Source: Candidatus Palauibacter polyketidifaciens (GTDB lineage Bacteria; Gemmatimonadota; Gemmatimonadetes; Palauibacterales; Palauibacteraceae). Taken from it: a stretch of DNA of 64,000 nucleotides. The notes beneath the pieces are model-generated. The model did not search any database. It had not been told where the DNA came from and worked only from the letters and a program-made list of their open reading frames with translations. Shown here piece by piece: positions 43,251 through 51,344 of the stretch (the first letter of the stretch is position 1; every line of letters starts with the position of its first letter). The position numbers were made by a program, and so were the translations under genes. The stretch spans positions 1 to 64,000 of the forward strand of contig NZ_CANPVO010000013.1 in the NCBI RefSeq assembly GCF_947581785.1. The letters run 5' to 3'.

Positions 43251-44285
43251 CTACCGATCCTCTTTCGAAGCCACGGCCGCTTCCACAAGTGGGCGCAACG
43301 CGTCCAGCACGACGCGTACCGCTTCGTCCAGGTCGAGTTCAACGAGGACGCCGGAAGCCTTCGCGTGTCCGCCGCCGCCGAGGAGCTGCGCGACACCGGA
43401 CACGTCCACTTCCCCGTTCGAACGCAGTGACACCTTCGTTCGATTGCGCGCGAGGCCGCGGAAGAGGAGTCCGACCTCCATTCCCGCGAGCCGGCGCGGG
43501 AACTCGACCAGACCTTCCATGTCGTCGCTTCGCGCACCCGTCCTCGAGAGGGCCCGACGGTCGAGCGCGATCCAGGCGATGGGGGCGCGAGGGTCGACTT
43601 CCAGGCCCTCGAGAGCCAGCCGCATGAGGGCCAGCCGCCCCCGGCTGTACACGCCGTACAGCGCGCGGTACAGCGCGCCGGTATCCACCCCCGTCTCCAG
43701 GAGCACGCACGCGATCGCGTGCGCGCGGGGGGATGTGTTCGAGAAACGGAATGAGCCCGTATCCGTCGAAATCGCCGCATAGAGGGCCTCCGCCTCCGCT
43801 CGCGTGAGGCCCTCGTCGTCGAGCGAGAGCAGGTCGTAGACCAGTTCGCCGGTCGCGCAAGCGGCGGGATCGCGGATCGCCGGCGTCACGAGCGGAGACC
43901 CCACGGGCGGGTGATGGTCGATCAGGACGCCTCCCGTCCGCTCCGCATGTTCGGGCAGGCCGCCGAGACGCTTGGGCTCGGCGGTGTCGAGGACGGCGAT
44001 CGTGTCGGCCGCGTTCAGCGGGTCCGCGGCCGCCGGATCCTCTTCGACGAGCGCCGGGAGGTCCCGGAGGAGGAATCGCAGCGAAGCCGGCGGCCGGCTC
44101 GGGGTGACGATCGTGGCTTCGGCTCCGTGCCGCAGCAGCCGGGAAGCGAGCGCGACCATGCTGCCGATGCCGTCGCCGTCAGGGTTCACGTGGGTCGTGA
44201 GCACCACGGAAGATGCGTCGCGCAGGCGGCGCCGGATCGCTTCGAGCGCCTTGGCACGAGCCGGCGGCATCGGGGACACGGTCAC
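43251..44285 (-). CDS. DHH/DHHA1-family phosphoesterase (NrnA-like oligoribonuclease/pAp phosphatase)
   Basis: A 344-residue enzyme that degrades nanoRNA and probably 3'-phosphoadenosine 5'-phosphate. Motifs in order: THVNPDGDGIGS, VLDTAEPKR, LIDHHPPVG (DHH), and STDTGSFRFSNTS. The DHHA1 substrate loop is GGGGHAKASG. The order and length are those of NrnA. The GTG at 44285 overlaps the coaE stop (GTGA). Confidence 0.93.
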   Translation of the reverse strand: MTVSPMPPARAKALEAIRRRLRDASSVVLTTHVNPDGDGIGSMVALASRLLRHGAEATIVTPSRPPASLRFLLRDLPALVEEDPAAADPLNAADTIAVLDTAEPKRLGGLPEHAERTGGVLIDHHPPVGSPLVTPAIRDPAACATGELVYDLLSLDDEGLTRAEAEALYAAISTDTGSFRFSNTSPRAHAIACVLLETGVDTGALYRALYGVYSRGRLALMRLALEGLEVDPRAPIAWIALDRRALSRTGARSDDMEGLVEFPRRLAGMEVGLLFRGLARNRTKVSLRSNGEVDVSGVAQLLGGGGHAKASGVLVELDLDEAVRVVLDALRPLVEAAVASKEDR

Positions 44286-44899
44286 GACCCGCTCCCGCCG
44301 GCCGCCCGCACGATCTCCCGCCAGAGTCGGCGGGTCGCGATGTCCAGTTCCCCGGGATCGCCCCGGTTCTCGAGCACGCGATCGGCCCGGCGCCGTTTCT
44401 CCGAAGCCGCGAGTTGAGCGGCATCGATCGCGGCGAACTCCTCCGCGGTCCAGCCCCGGGACCCCAGCGCCCGCGCCTCGCGCACCTCTCGCGGCGCATC
44501 CACGACGACGATCATGTCGTAGTCGTCCTCCAGGCCGACCTCGAACAGGAGCGGTGTTTCCTCCACGATCACGCGCACGCCGGCTGCCGCGGCTTCGCCG
44601 ATACGGCGGGCCCGAAGTTCACGGATTCCGGCGTGGGAGATCTCTTCGAGGCGTTCGCGGGCCCCCTCGTCGGCGAAGGCCACCTCCCGGAGCGCGGATC
44701 GGTCGATGGTCCCATCGGGGCCGATGACGCTTCTCCCGAACGCTTCGCGGATGCGGCCGTATGCCGGGGACCCCGGGCGCACGATCTCGCGCGCCAGTTC
44801 GTCGGCGTCGATGACGGTGGCACCCCGCTCGGCCAGATTGCCGGCCACGGTGCTCTTGCCGGCGGCCACCGTTCCGGTCAGTCCGACGCGAAACGGCAT
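44282..44899 (-). CDS. coaE: Dephospho-CoA kinase
   Basis: Last step of coenzyme A synthesis. The 205-residue product has the P-loop GLTGTVAAGKSTVA, VIDADELAREIV, the ATP-lid/CoA region with FGRSVIGPDGTIDRSALR, ETPLLFEVGLEDDYD and VDAPREVREAR. The P-loop GTVAAGKS is one of the variants of the usual GGIGSGKS. The ATG at 44899 lies 7 nt after the Fe-S carrier gene. Overlaps nrnA. Confidence 0.95.
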   Translation of the reverse strand: MPFRVGLTGTVAAGKSTVAGNLAERGATVIDADELAREIVRPGSPAYGRIREAFGRSVIGPDGTIDRSALREVAFADEGARERLEEISHAGIRELRARRIGEAAAAGVRVIVEETPLLFEVGLEDDYDMIVVVDAPREVREARALGSRGWTAEEFAAIDAAQLAASEKRRRADRVLENRGDPGELDIATRRLWREIVRAAGGSGS

Positions 44900-44906
44900 G
44901 GTATGG

Positions 44907-45266
44907 CTAGACGGCGAAAGAGGTCCCGCAGCCGCAACTCCCCGTCGCGTTCGGATTCTCGAACGTGAACCCCGTGCCCTGAAACGAACTGTGGTATCCG
45001 ATGGAAAGGCCTGCCAGGTACTGGGCGCTGAACGGATCGATGACGACGGGCACCCCCTCCGACTCAAAGGTGAAATCGTCCTCGCGCACCGCGGTGTCCA
45101 TGTCCAGCCCGTATTCGAAGCCGGAGCATCCGCCCGGGATCACGCTCACCCTCAGGATGGTCTCGGTGTCCGTCCCGGCCTGGAACTCCCTGACCTTCGC
45201 GGCCGCCTCCGGCGTCAGCGTGACGATGGGTTCGGCCGACCGCGTGGCCTGTGCTATTTCGCTCAT
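44907..45266 (-). CDS. A-type Fe-S cluster carrier (IscA/ErpA/HesB family)
   Basis: A 119-residue carrier that delivers Fe-S clusters to apo-proteins. VTLTPEAAAKVREFQA opens the domain. The three cluster cysteines are in PGGCSGFEYG and SCGCGTSF, and FEVPVVID-like DPFSAQYLAGLSIGY is conserved. The ATG at 45266 has AAGG 6 nt upstream. First of a gene run with coaE and nrnA. It may serve ispG, the endonuclease or other cluster proteins. Confidence 0.93.
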   Translation of the reverse strand: MSEIAQATRSAEPIVTLTPEAAAKVREFQAGTDTETILRVSVIPGGCSGFEYGLDMDTAVREDDFTFESEGVPVVIDPFSAQYLAGLSIGYHSSFQGTGFTFENPNATGSCGCGTSFAV

Positions 45267-45392
45267 ACCGCCCTTGCCTGCATGGCTTCGGGTACTCGGC
45301 GCGCAGGATTCCCTGCGCCGCCCGTCTCCCTCAAGATAACCGACTCCGTCGTTTCTCCCTAGCACGGCCCGGCGGCGGCCGGCGGCGGCCCG

Positions 45393-46280
45393 TCAGGCAG
45401 GCTGCCGGTCGGCCTCCCGGCACGACCTCCGGCCGATCTCCTCCAGCCATCGCATGGGCACGTGCGCCCACCCGGGAACACCCCGCCGGCCGGTGTCGGG
45501 TCCGTGCCAGTCCGAGCCACCACAACGGAGCAGGCCGAGTTCGCCGGCGAGAGCGTTCATGCGGCTCCGCACGGCCGGGGGATTCGCGGGGTGGACGACC
45601 TCGACGCCATCCAGACCCTCGCCCACCCAGCGGCGGACTTCATCCTCGCCATGCATCCTGCCCGGGTGTGCGAGGCAGACGACGCCGCCCGCCGCGTGCA
45701 CGTGATCGAATACGATCTTCGGCGGCGTGGGTTCCTTGCCGACGAAGGCGGGACATCCGCGCGACAGGTAACGCCGGAATGCCTCGTTGATATCGGAGGC
45801 TGCGCCGCACGCCACCACCGCCCGTCCGACGTGGGCCCTGGTCGGGGCCGCGGCGCCCGTCTGTAGTGCCACGTCCTCCCAGGTCACGGCTGCGCCCGCT
45901 GCCTGCAGCCGTTCGACGATCTCGCGCGCGCGCCGCACCCGATCCTCGCGGTAGCGGGTGAGGAAAGCCTGCAGGCCGGAATCGGCCACATCGAACCCGT
46001 ACGCCAGGAGGTGCACGGACCGGCCCGGTTCGTTCGCCGACAACTCGGCCCCCGGCAGGAAGCGGAGGCCGAGTTCTCGCGCCGCCTTCTCAGCCTCGGC
46101 GAGTCCCTGCGTCGTGTCATGGTCCGTCAGGGAGAACCCGTCGAGACCCGCGTCCGCCACGGCCCGGGCCACGTCGGCCGGCGCGAGCGTTCCATCGCTG
46201 GCGGTCGAATGCAGGTGCAGATCGACGCACGGGCCCGTTCCGCGCCCGTCGGCGGCCTCGCCGGCGACGGGAACGGTCAC
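45393..46280 (-). CDS. PHP-domain phosphoesterase (RNase AM/YciV-like)
   Basis: A 295-residue metal-dependent phosphoesterase. The metal motifs are DLHLHSTASDGT, SLTDHDT, CLAHPGRMHG and GGSDWHG. Related proteins are trinucleotide phosphodiesterases/RNase AM that remove 5' nucleotides or degrade pAp. The GTG at 46280 overlaps the stop of the small upstream gene (GTGA). Located beside nrnA-like and coaE genes, suggesting related nucleotide clean-up functions. Confidence 0.9.
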   Translation of the reverse strand: MTVPVAGEAADGRGTGPCVDLHLHSTASDGTLAPADVARAVADAGLDGFSLTDHDTTQGLAEAEKAARELGLRFLPGAELSANEPGRSVHLLAYGFDVADSGLQAFLTRYREDRVRRAREIVERLQAAGAAVTWEDVALQTGAAAPTRAHVGRAVVACGAASDINEAFRRYLSRGCPAFVGKEPTPPKIVFDHVHAAGGVVCLAHPGRMHGEDEVRRWVGEGLDGVEVVHPANPPAVRSRMNALAGELGLLRCGGSDWHGPDTGRRGVPGWAHVPMRWLEEIGRRSCREADRQPA

Positions 46281-46525
46281 CGACGGTAGGTCGGATAGTC
46301 GCGGGGGATGCCCATCGAACGCGAGGCCTCGAACAGACCCCGGAGGTCCTCCTCGGACATCTCCTCCAGGGCTTCGCTCCCGCCGTGCCGATCCGGATCC
46401 AGGCGAACCACCCGGTAGGGGCGCTGGTCGGTGCTCTGACAGAAGAACACGACGACGCGCTCCCCACCCTCGTCGGCGAGTTCCGCCCGCCACACGTCTC
46501 CCTCGGCCTTGATTCTCGTGCTCAC
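46277..46525 (-). CDS. Small conserved-looking hypothetical protein
   Basis: An 82-residue soluble protein from a GTG start. Its sequence (VWRAELADEGGERVVVFFCQSTDQRPYRVVRLD, ending in SMGIPRDYPTYRR) shows a short beta-sheet-like region. I do not recognise the family. It is translationally coupled to the PHP gene by GTGA and divergent from the sirtuin gene 106 nt away. Confidence 0.65.
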   Translation of the reverse strand: MSTRIKAEGDVWRAELADEGGERVVVFFCQSTDQRPYRVVRLDPDRHGGSEALEEMSEEDLRGLFEASRSMGIPRDYPTYRR

Positions 46526-46631
46526 GCGTTCATCGTCCGTTATGCGGTTCGTCGTCCTTCGGGGCGGCGCTGCGGACCCGGGCGCGGCGTGCGAGCCGGG
46601 GTTGAGGTCGGGGTCACAAGATCGGGGGACG

Positions 46632-47384
46632 ATGGAACAGGGTCAATGGCGACAGGCGCGCCGGCTCGTGCGGGAAGCCCGGCGCGTGGTCGCGCTGACG
46701 GGGGCGGGGATTTCGGCTGAATCGGGAGTTCCGACATTCCGTGACGCCGGGGGGCTGTGGAAGAGCCATCGCCCCGAGGAACTCGCCACGCCCGAAGCGC
46801 TCGCGCGCGATCCGCGGACCGTGCTCGAGTGGTACGCGTGGCGGCGCTCGGCGCTCGCCCGCTGCCGGCCCAACGAGGGACACCGGGCGTTGGCGCGCTT
46901 CTTTCTGCGGCGCGGGGAGGCCGGACTCGTGACCCAGAACGTCGATGGTCTCCACACGCGCGCCGCGCTCGAGGAAGCGGGGGACGATCCCGCGGAGGCG
47001 GCGCTGCCGCTCGAGCTGCACGGCGCCGTGGGCCGCGACCGCTGCGAGTCCTGCGAGGCGCGCTGGCTTGCCGAGCCGCTCGGCGAGACGCTCCCCCGGT
47101 GTTCTGCCTGCGGGGGACTCCGGCGACCCGATGTCGTCCTCTTCGGCGAGCCGCTCGACCCCGACTTGCTGGACCGCGCGCGCCGGCTGGTGGAGCGGGC
47201 CGATCTGTGTCTCGTCGTCGGGACGAGCGCCGTCGTCTACCCCGCAGCGGCGCTTCCGCTCGCGACGCACGAGGCCGGCGGGCTCATCATGGAGGTCAAC
47301 GTGCGGCGAACCGCGCTCACGGAGGTCGCCGCGGCGACGCTGCGCGGGGAGGCCGGAACGATCCTCCCCGCCCTGCTGGACTGA
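46632..47384 (+). CDS. cobB: NAD-dependent protein deacylase (sirtuin)
   Basis: A 250-residue Sir2 protein that removes acyl groups from lysines using NAD. Motifs: ALTGAGISAESGVPTFRD, TQNVDGLH, catalytic His in LELHGAVGRDRC, a zinc site of two CxxC pairs (CESC and CSAC), RRPDVVLFGEPL and VVGTSAVVYPAA. Valine-rich and lacking the Y-x-x-R of desuccinylases (here WYAWRR), so acyl preference is open. The ATG at 46632 is preceded by GGGGGAC. It converges on the DtxR/MntR gene across a repeat-rich spacer. Confidence 0.93.
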   Translation: MEQGQWRQARRLVREARRVVALTGAGISAESGVPTFRDAGGLWKSHRPEELATPEALARDPRTVLEWYAWRRSALARCRPNEGHRALARFFLRRGEAGLVTQNVDGLHTRAALEEAGDDPAEAALPLELHGAVGRDRCESCEARWLAEPLGETLPRCSACGGLRRPDVVLFGEPLDPDLLDRARRLVERADLCLVVGTSAVVYPAAALPLATHEAGGLIMEVNVRRTALTEVAAATLRGEAGTILPALLD

Positions 47385-47583
47385 CGGCCCGCGGCAGACC
47401 CGGCTAACGGTCCGTGGCAAGACCCCGCGTTAGCGTCGAGAGCGGTGAAGCGCTCGCGTGACAAGGAGCGACGAGGGAGCATAGCCGTTGCTGTGTGACC
47501 GAGGAGCGACGCAGAGCGCAGCGGGGTCCCCTCTGGGGATGGCGAGATGCAGCGCCGCTCGAACGCAGCGGGGCTTTTGCCAA
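47385..47583. repeat. Repeat-rich convergent spacer with imperfect terminal inverted repeats
   Basis: Between the stops of the sirtuin and the DtxR-type gene. TGGCAAGACCCCGC (from 47415) and, on the other strand, TGGCAAAAGCCCCGC (from 47582 backward) form inverted ends, each followed by GCG-T-CGAG. A direct copy of the left end (ACGG-CCG-GGCA-GACCC) starts at about 47383. Inside, two copies of TGAC-n-AGGAGCGACG lie at about 47459 and 47496, and GGGGTCCCC is a palindrome. Either a degenerate mobile miniature element or a bidirectional terminator. No coding sequence seen. Confidence 0.55.
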
Positions 47584-47589
47584 GGGCTG

Positions 47590-48258
47590 CTAGGGCTCGC
47601 GTTCGACGAATACGGCGCGTGCGAGGACGGGTTTGACGTCGAAGGAACGGTCGTCCACCTCGAGGCGGGCGACGCCATCCGCCCGCTCTCCCAGACACCG
47701 TATTCGCGTGCCCGGGAAGAGGCCGAGGGCGGCGAGTTCCCGCAGCGTGCGCGGACTCTGGTCGGAGACCTCCCGCACGACGCCGCGCCCTCTCTTCAAC
47801 TCGGCGAGGGGGATCCACTCGGTCTGCGCGAGTTCGCCGTCGCGCGTCGGGATCGGACTCCCGTGCGGGTCGATCGACGGTTCTCCCAGCGCCTGCGCCA
47901 TCCGGTCGATGAGCGCCTCCGAAGCGGCGTGTTCGAGGCGCTCGGCCTCGGCGTGCACGTCTTCCCAGGAGAAGCCGAGTCTCTCGATCAGATACAGTTC
48001 GATCACCCGGTGCCTGCGGATGATCCGCAGCGCCGCCGCCTCTCCAGGCGCCGTGAGGAGCACCCCTTTGTAGGGCGTGTGCCGGAGAAGCCCCTGCGCC
48101 GCCAGGCTCTTGACCATGTTCGTGACGGACGCCGCGGAGCGGTCAAGTTCCTCGGCGAGCGCTGTCGTGGATACGGGGTCGCCGGATTGCTGGAGCTTGT
48201 AGACGGCCTTCAGGTAGTCTTCGACCGCCCGGCTCGGGTCCGCGGGACCGGATTTCAC
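47590..48258 (-). CDS. DtxR/MntR-family metal-dependent regulator
   Basis: A 222-residue regulator with three regions. The winged helix is at 15-70 (DYLKAVYKLQQSGDPVSTTALAEELDRSAASVTNMVKSLAAQG). The metal/dimer domain is HRVIELYLIERLGFSWEDVHAEAERLEHAAS. The C-terminal FeoA/SH3-like domain is TLRELAALGLFPGTRIRCLG. It should repress metal-uptake or induce efflux genes with Mn or Fe; which metal is not decidable. The GTG at 48258 overlaps the stop of the lipoprotein gene (GTGA), an odd partner for a regulator. Confidence 0.92.
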   Translation of the reverse strand: MKSGPADPSRAVEDYLKAVYKLQQSGDPVSTTALAEELDRSAASVTNMVKSLAAQGLLRHTPYKGVLLTAPGEAAALRIIRRHRVIELYLIERLGFSWEDVHAEAERLEHAASEALIDRMAQALGEPSIDPHGSPIPTRDGELAQTEWIPLAELKRGRGVVREVSDQSPRTLRELAALGLFPGTRIRCLGERADGVARLEVDDRSFDVKPVLARAVFVEREP

Positions 48259-49085
48259 GAAGTCGGCCGCCGGAAGATGGAATCGGACAGTACGGGGTTC
48301 AGTTCGACGTCATCGTGGCGGAGTTCGCGGGTCGGGTTCATCTCCGTGTCCCGGTAGAGCCGCGAGATGACGTACGTGAAGTCTCCGACGTGCTCGTACC
48401 CGTCCCAGTACATGCGCGCCCGGCTCTCCTCTCCCCGCCCCTGTGAGATGTAATGGACCTGCTCGGGCCAGGGATCGTCGTCGAGGAAATAGTAGAAGTA
48501 GCGGTCGCCGGACTGGAGACCGACGCCGTCGCCGAAGGTGATGCGCACCTCGTATCCCCCTTCGTCCCGGGCTCCGGCGCGCCGGTTCACGCCGGGGTCG
48601 AGGAGCTTGTACGGGAGCCCGAACCAGTAGACGACGTCCCGTCCCACGTACTCGGACTCATCCCAGGCGCGGATTCCCGGTTCGAGGAGGCGTTCGTTGA
48701 GCGTGGCCCACATCTCGGAACCCGTGAAGGTCTGGACGTAGAGCCCCTCGGCCTCGGGGCGCTCGATGCGGGTTTGCTCGACGCCGTCCACCTTCCGGTA
48801 CTCGACGCGGCGCGGGCGCATGCGACGGATGCCTCCCGTGGAGTCGTACCACACGGTGGTGATCGTGTAGCGGGCCGACTCGATGTCATGCCAGGCCTCC
48901 ATGCCGCCGGCGGCCTCGACCCAGGCGCCGATGAGCGAATCGGCGAGGACCTGATCGGGCTCAAGAGCGGTCGAGGTCGCGGGAGAGGAGCCGTCCGGTG
49001 CACAGCCCGCAACTGCGGCGAGGGCCAGGGCGAGGACGGAGCCGCGGGCTGCCGGGCGTCGCGGGAGTCGGGCGCGGTGGTTCAT
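48255..49085 (-). CDS. Hypothetical lipoprotein
   Basis: A 276-residue exported lipoprotein: basic N-terminus, hydrophobic core and lipobox LAAVAGC. The mature part (ADSLIGAWVEAAGGMEAW, ARYTITTVWYDS, GRDVVYWFGLPYKLLDPG, DRYFYYFLDDDPWPEQVHYI) looks like a beta-rich LolA/LppX-like or outer-membrane lipoprotein-sorting fold, which I infer from pattern only. It couples to the DtxR-family gene downstream. Confidence 0.7.
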   Translation of the reverse strand: MNHRARLPRRPAARGSVLALALAAVAGCAPDGSSPATSTALEPDQVLADSLIGAWVEAAGGMEAWHDIESARYTITTVWYDSTGGIRRMRPRRVEYRKVDGVEQTRIERPEAEGLYVQTFTGSEMWATLNERLLEPGIRAWDESEYVGRDVVYWFGLPYKLLDPGVNRRAGARDEGGYEVRITFGDGVGLQSGDRYFYYFLDDDPWPEQVHYISQGRGEESRARMYWDGYEHVGDFTYVISRLYRDTEMNPTRELRHDDVELNPVLSDSIFRRPTS

Positions 49086-49159
49086 GGGGGCCTCCGGTGT
49101 GGCTGCGGGTCGATCCTGTCGTGGCGCGGGGCGGAATATGCACGTTGGGGCCGGGCCCG

Positions 49160-49454
49160 TCACGGCGTGTCCGACCCTCCGCCGACGCCCTTCAACTGTA
49201 CGACGATGACCTCGACGGGTTCGGATCCCCGGTTCACATCTCCGTGCAGTTCGCCCGGAGGATCGGCGTCGAGCCAATAGGCCCGTACTCGTTCTCGAAC
49301 TGCGGCGTGCGCCCGGTGGTCGCGGCCTCGGCGGCCGGTTCCGCGTGGTCGCCGGACTGACCGCACGCCAGGCGAGCAGGGCGGCGGCGAGGACCGAAAC
49401 GGCCGCGGCGACGAACACGCGGACGGCGGCTGGGAAGATCCTGGCGTGCGTCAC
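49160..49454 (-). pseudogene. Decayed small exported cupin-like gene
   Basis: Three reading frames hold consecutive pieces of one protein. Frame A from a GTG (49454, overlapping the upstream stop as GTGA) gives a signal peptide, VFVAAAVSVLAAALLA. Frame B continues LACGQSGDHAEPAAEAATTG, then RTPQFENEY, a lipobox and the usual lead-in to this cupin type. Frame C gives VRAYWLDADPPGELHGDVNRG, then SEPVEVIVVQLKG, the closing strands of such cupins. The middle of the barrel is missing. I read it as frameshifts plus an internal deletion. Confidence 0.6.
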
Positions 49455-51343
49455 GGCTCTGCTCCTTGCGTTGATCGGGTTGGGCCGGGGACGGACCGGG
49501 GTCGCACGTCGACGGCTCGGCCCGGCCGAACGGCGGCGGTCGGGGACGCGGCGACGATTTCGATTTCGATGCTGGATTCGGCCATCCCGTGCCTGGGGGA
49601 AGCGACTTGGAGCGTCAGGCGATACTGCCCCTCGTCGAGCATGGGAAGGCGGAGTTCCAGGGTGCGGCCCTCGGCGCCGGGATTCGTCACCGCCTCGAGC
49701 CAGCGGATGCCCGCCCGTTCCGTGTCGTCGCGGGCGAGTCCGCTCCATTCGAGGGCCCTGCGCCAGAACCCCTTCCCCTCTCGCGCCAGCGAAAGCGTCA
49801 CCTCGAGAGCGGCGGCCTCGGCAGCGGGGCCGTACCACTCCCAGTAGACGCCCAGAGTCTCGCCCGCCCGGGCGGTGCGAGCGCCTCGCGCGCGGGCGAG
49901 CGCCTCCGAGAGCGTGGCGGGGGCGGCGGCGCCGGCGTCGAGCAACAGGATGTCGGACAGCAGCGGATGGCCTTCGGCGAGGGGCATCCGTGCGCGTGCG
50001 GCGCCGGGTCCCTCGTCGCAGCGCGCTTCGACGCCGACGAACGTGGCGGGGGTGAACTCCCGAAGCTCCGCGACCGCGAGCGGCCCGTCGCCGCTGCCGG
50101 TGCTGGCCGCCATCACGCCGTGGGCATCGGCGAGGAAGAGTCCGCTCTGCAGATCGCAGGACGGCAGGGAGTCGGGCCACGTGAACGCCGCGACCACCCG
50201 CCGGCGGCCGTCTCGCCGGAAGCTGGCCACCTGGTGAGGAAGGTTCGCGATCTCGCCGAAGACGGGCGCCCAGCTCGTGCGGCCCTCCGGCTCATCCAGC
50301 TCCCAGAGCGGCTCGTCGTCCGCGGGCCCGAGGCGCACCACGGTGAAGCGCTGCGCCCCCGGAAGGCGGTGCGACCACACGATCTCGTCCGTGCGTGAGC
50401 CGACGAACCGGCGGCGCGCCCGCTCCCAGCCGGCGGGCCAGCCGAAGCGCAGCGTGATCTCGGTGAGATCGTCGCCCCACCGCATCCCCCAGGGGCTCGC
50501 GGCATCGGCCTGGAGCGCGGCGCGGACGCGGCGGGCGAGGTGTTCCGAGCGTCGCTCAAGTCCCGGCGCGAGCCACAGCGGGTCGGAAAGGTGCCAGAAC
50601 GAGCGCTCCACGGCGCGGCGCGGCGAACTGCCGCAGGCGAAGCGTTCGTAACGGCCGCGCGTCCGGCGGTCGAGTACGGGCCCGAGCGCGGTCCAGCGGC
50701 AGCGCTCCTCCTCGGTCAGCCGGCCGAGCGCGCGCTCGAAGGCCGACTCCGCTTCCGCGTAGCGGCCACTCTCCTGAAGGACGAATCCGGCCAGCCCGGC
50801 GCACCACGCGCTCTCCATGCGACAGCTTTCCAGCAGCGCGAGCGCCTCTTCCGCGCCGCCTGCCTCCAGCCGGTAGGCGACGCGCTGCCCCGTGAGCCAT
50901 TCGTCGCCGGGGATGATCCGGGCGGCGCTGTCGAGGACCGCGATCAGGGCGTGCCGTTCCCCCAGGACTTCCGCCTCCTCCGGGACCGGCTCCCAATCGT
51001 CGTCGTCCCACCCCTCGACGAGGCAGAAGCGCCCGATCCCCTCGCCGCATTTCGGGTTGACCAGGGGGCCGCGCGGGAAATTGCGGCGCCGGACGTGCTC
51101 GAAGGCGCGCTGTGCGTCACGCGCCATCCGCCTCGCCGAAGCGGCTTCGGGAGATGCGGGCGGCTCGCGAGATTGAGCCGCGTGCTCGCTGGCGACGCGC
51201 CCCGACGCGGCGGCGGAGGGCGTGGGTGCGGGCGGCGTGGCGGCGGGCGTGGCGGCGGCCGGCGCCGAGAGCGTGATGACCGCGAGGGCCGGGGCAAGGA
51301 CCGCGCGGCAGGTGCGGATCCCGACGTTCCGACCCGGACCCAT
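49451..51343 (-). CDS. Hypothetical large exported protein
   Basis: A 630-residue protein with an N-terminal signal peptide (VLAPALAVITLSAPAAA) and an Ala/Pro-rich lead. A TPR-like repeat occurs at GRYAEAESAFERAL. Later segments include WHLSDPLWLAPGLERRSEHLARRV and WGMRWGDDLTEITLRFGWPAGWERA, which recall GWxTD-type proteins of Gemmatimonadota and Acidobacteria by wording of the motif, though I cannot confirm this. Function unknown. Its stop overlaps the start of the decayed cupin gene, and it begins 1 nt after the metallo-hydrolase gene. Confidence 0.7.
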   Translation of the reverse strand: MGPGRNVGIRTCRAVLAPALAVITLSAPAAATPAATPPAPTPSAAASGRVASEHAAQSREPPASPEAASARRMARDAQRAFEHVRRRNFPRGPLVNPKCGEGIGRFCLVEGWDDDDWEPVPEEAEVLGERHALIAVLDSAARIIPGDEWLTGQRVAYRLEAGGAEEALALLESCRMESAWCAGLAGFVLQESGRYAEAESAFERALGRLTEEERCRWTALGPVLDRRTRGRYERFACGSSPRRAVERSFWHLSDPLWLAPGLERRSEHLARRVRAALQADAASPWGMRWGDDLTEITLRFGWPAGWERARRRFVGSRTDEIVWSHRLPGAQRFTVVRLGPADDEPLWELDEPEGRTSWAPVFGEIANLPHQVASFRRDGRRRVVAAFTWPDSLPSCDLQSGLFLADAHGVMAASTGSGDGPLAVAELREFTPATFVGVEARCDEGPGAARARMPLAEGHPLLSDILLLDAGAAAPATLSEALARARGARTARAGETLGVYWEWYGPAAEAAALEVTLSLAREGKGFWRRALEWSGLARDDTERAGIRWLEAVTNPGAEGRTLELRLPMLDEGQYRLTLQVASPRHGMAESSIEIEIVAASPTAAVRPGRAVDVRPRSVPGPTRSTQGAEP

Positions 51344-51344
51344 C

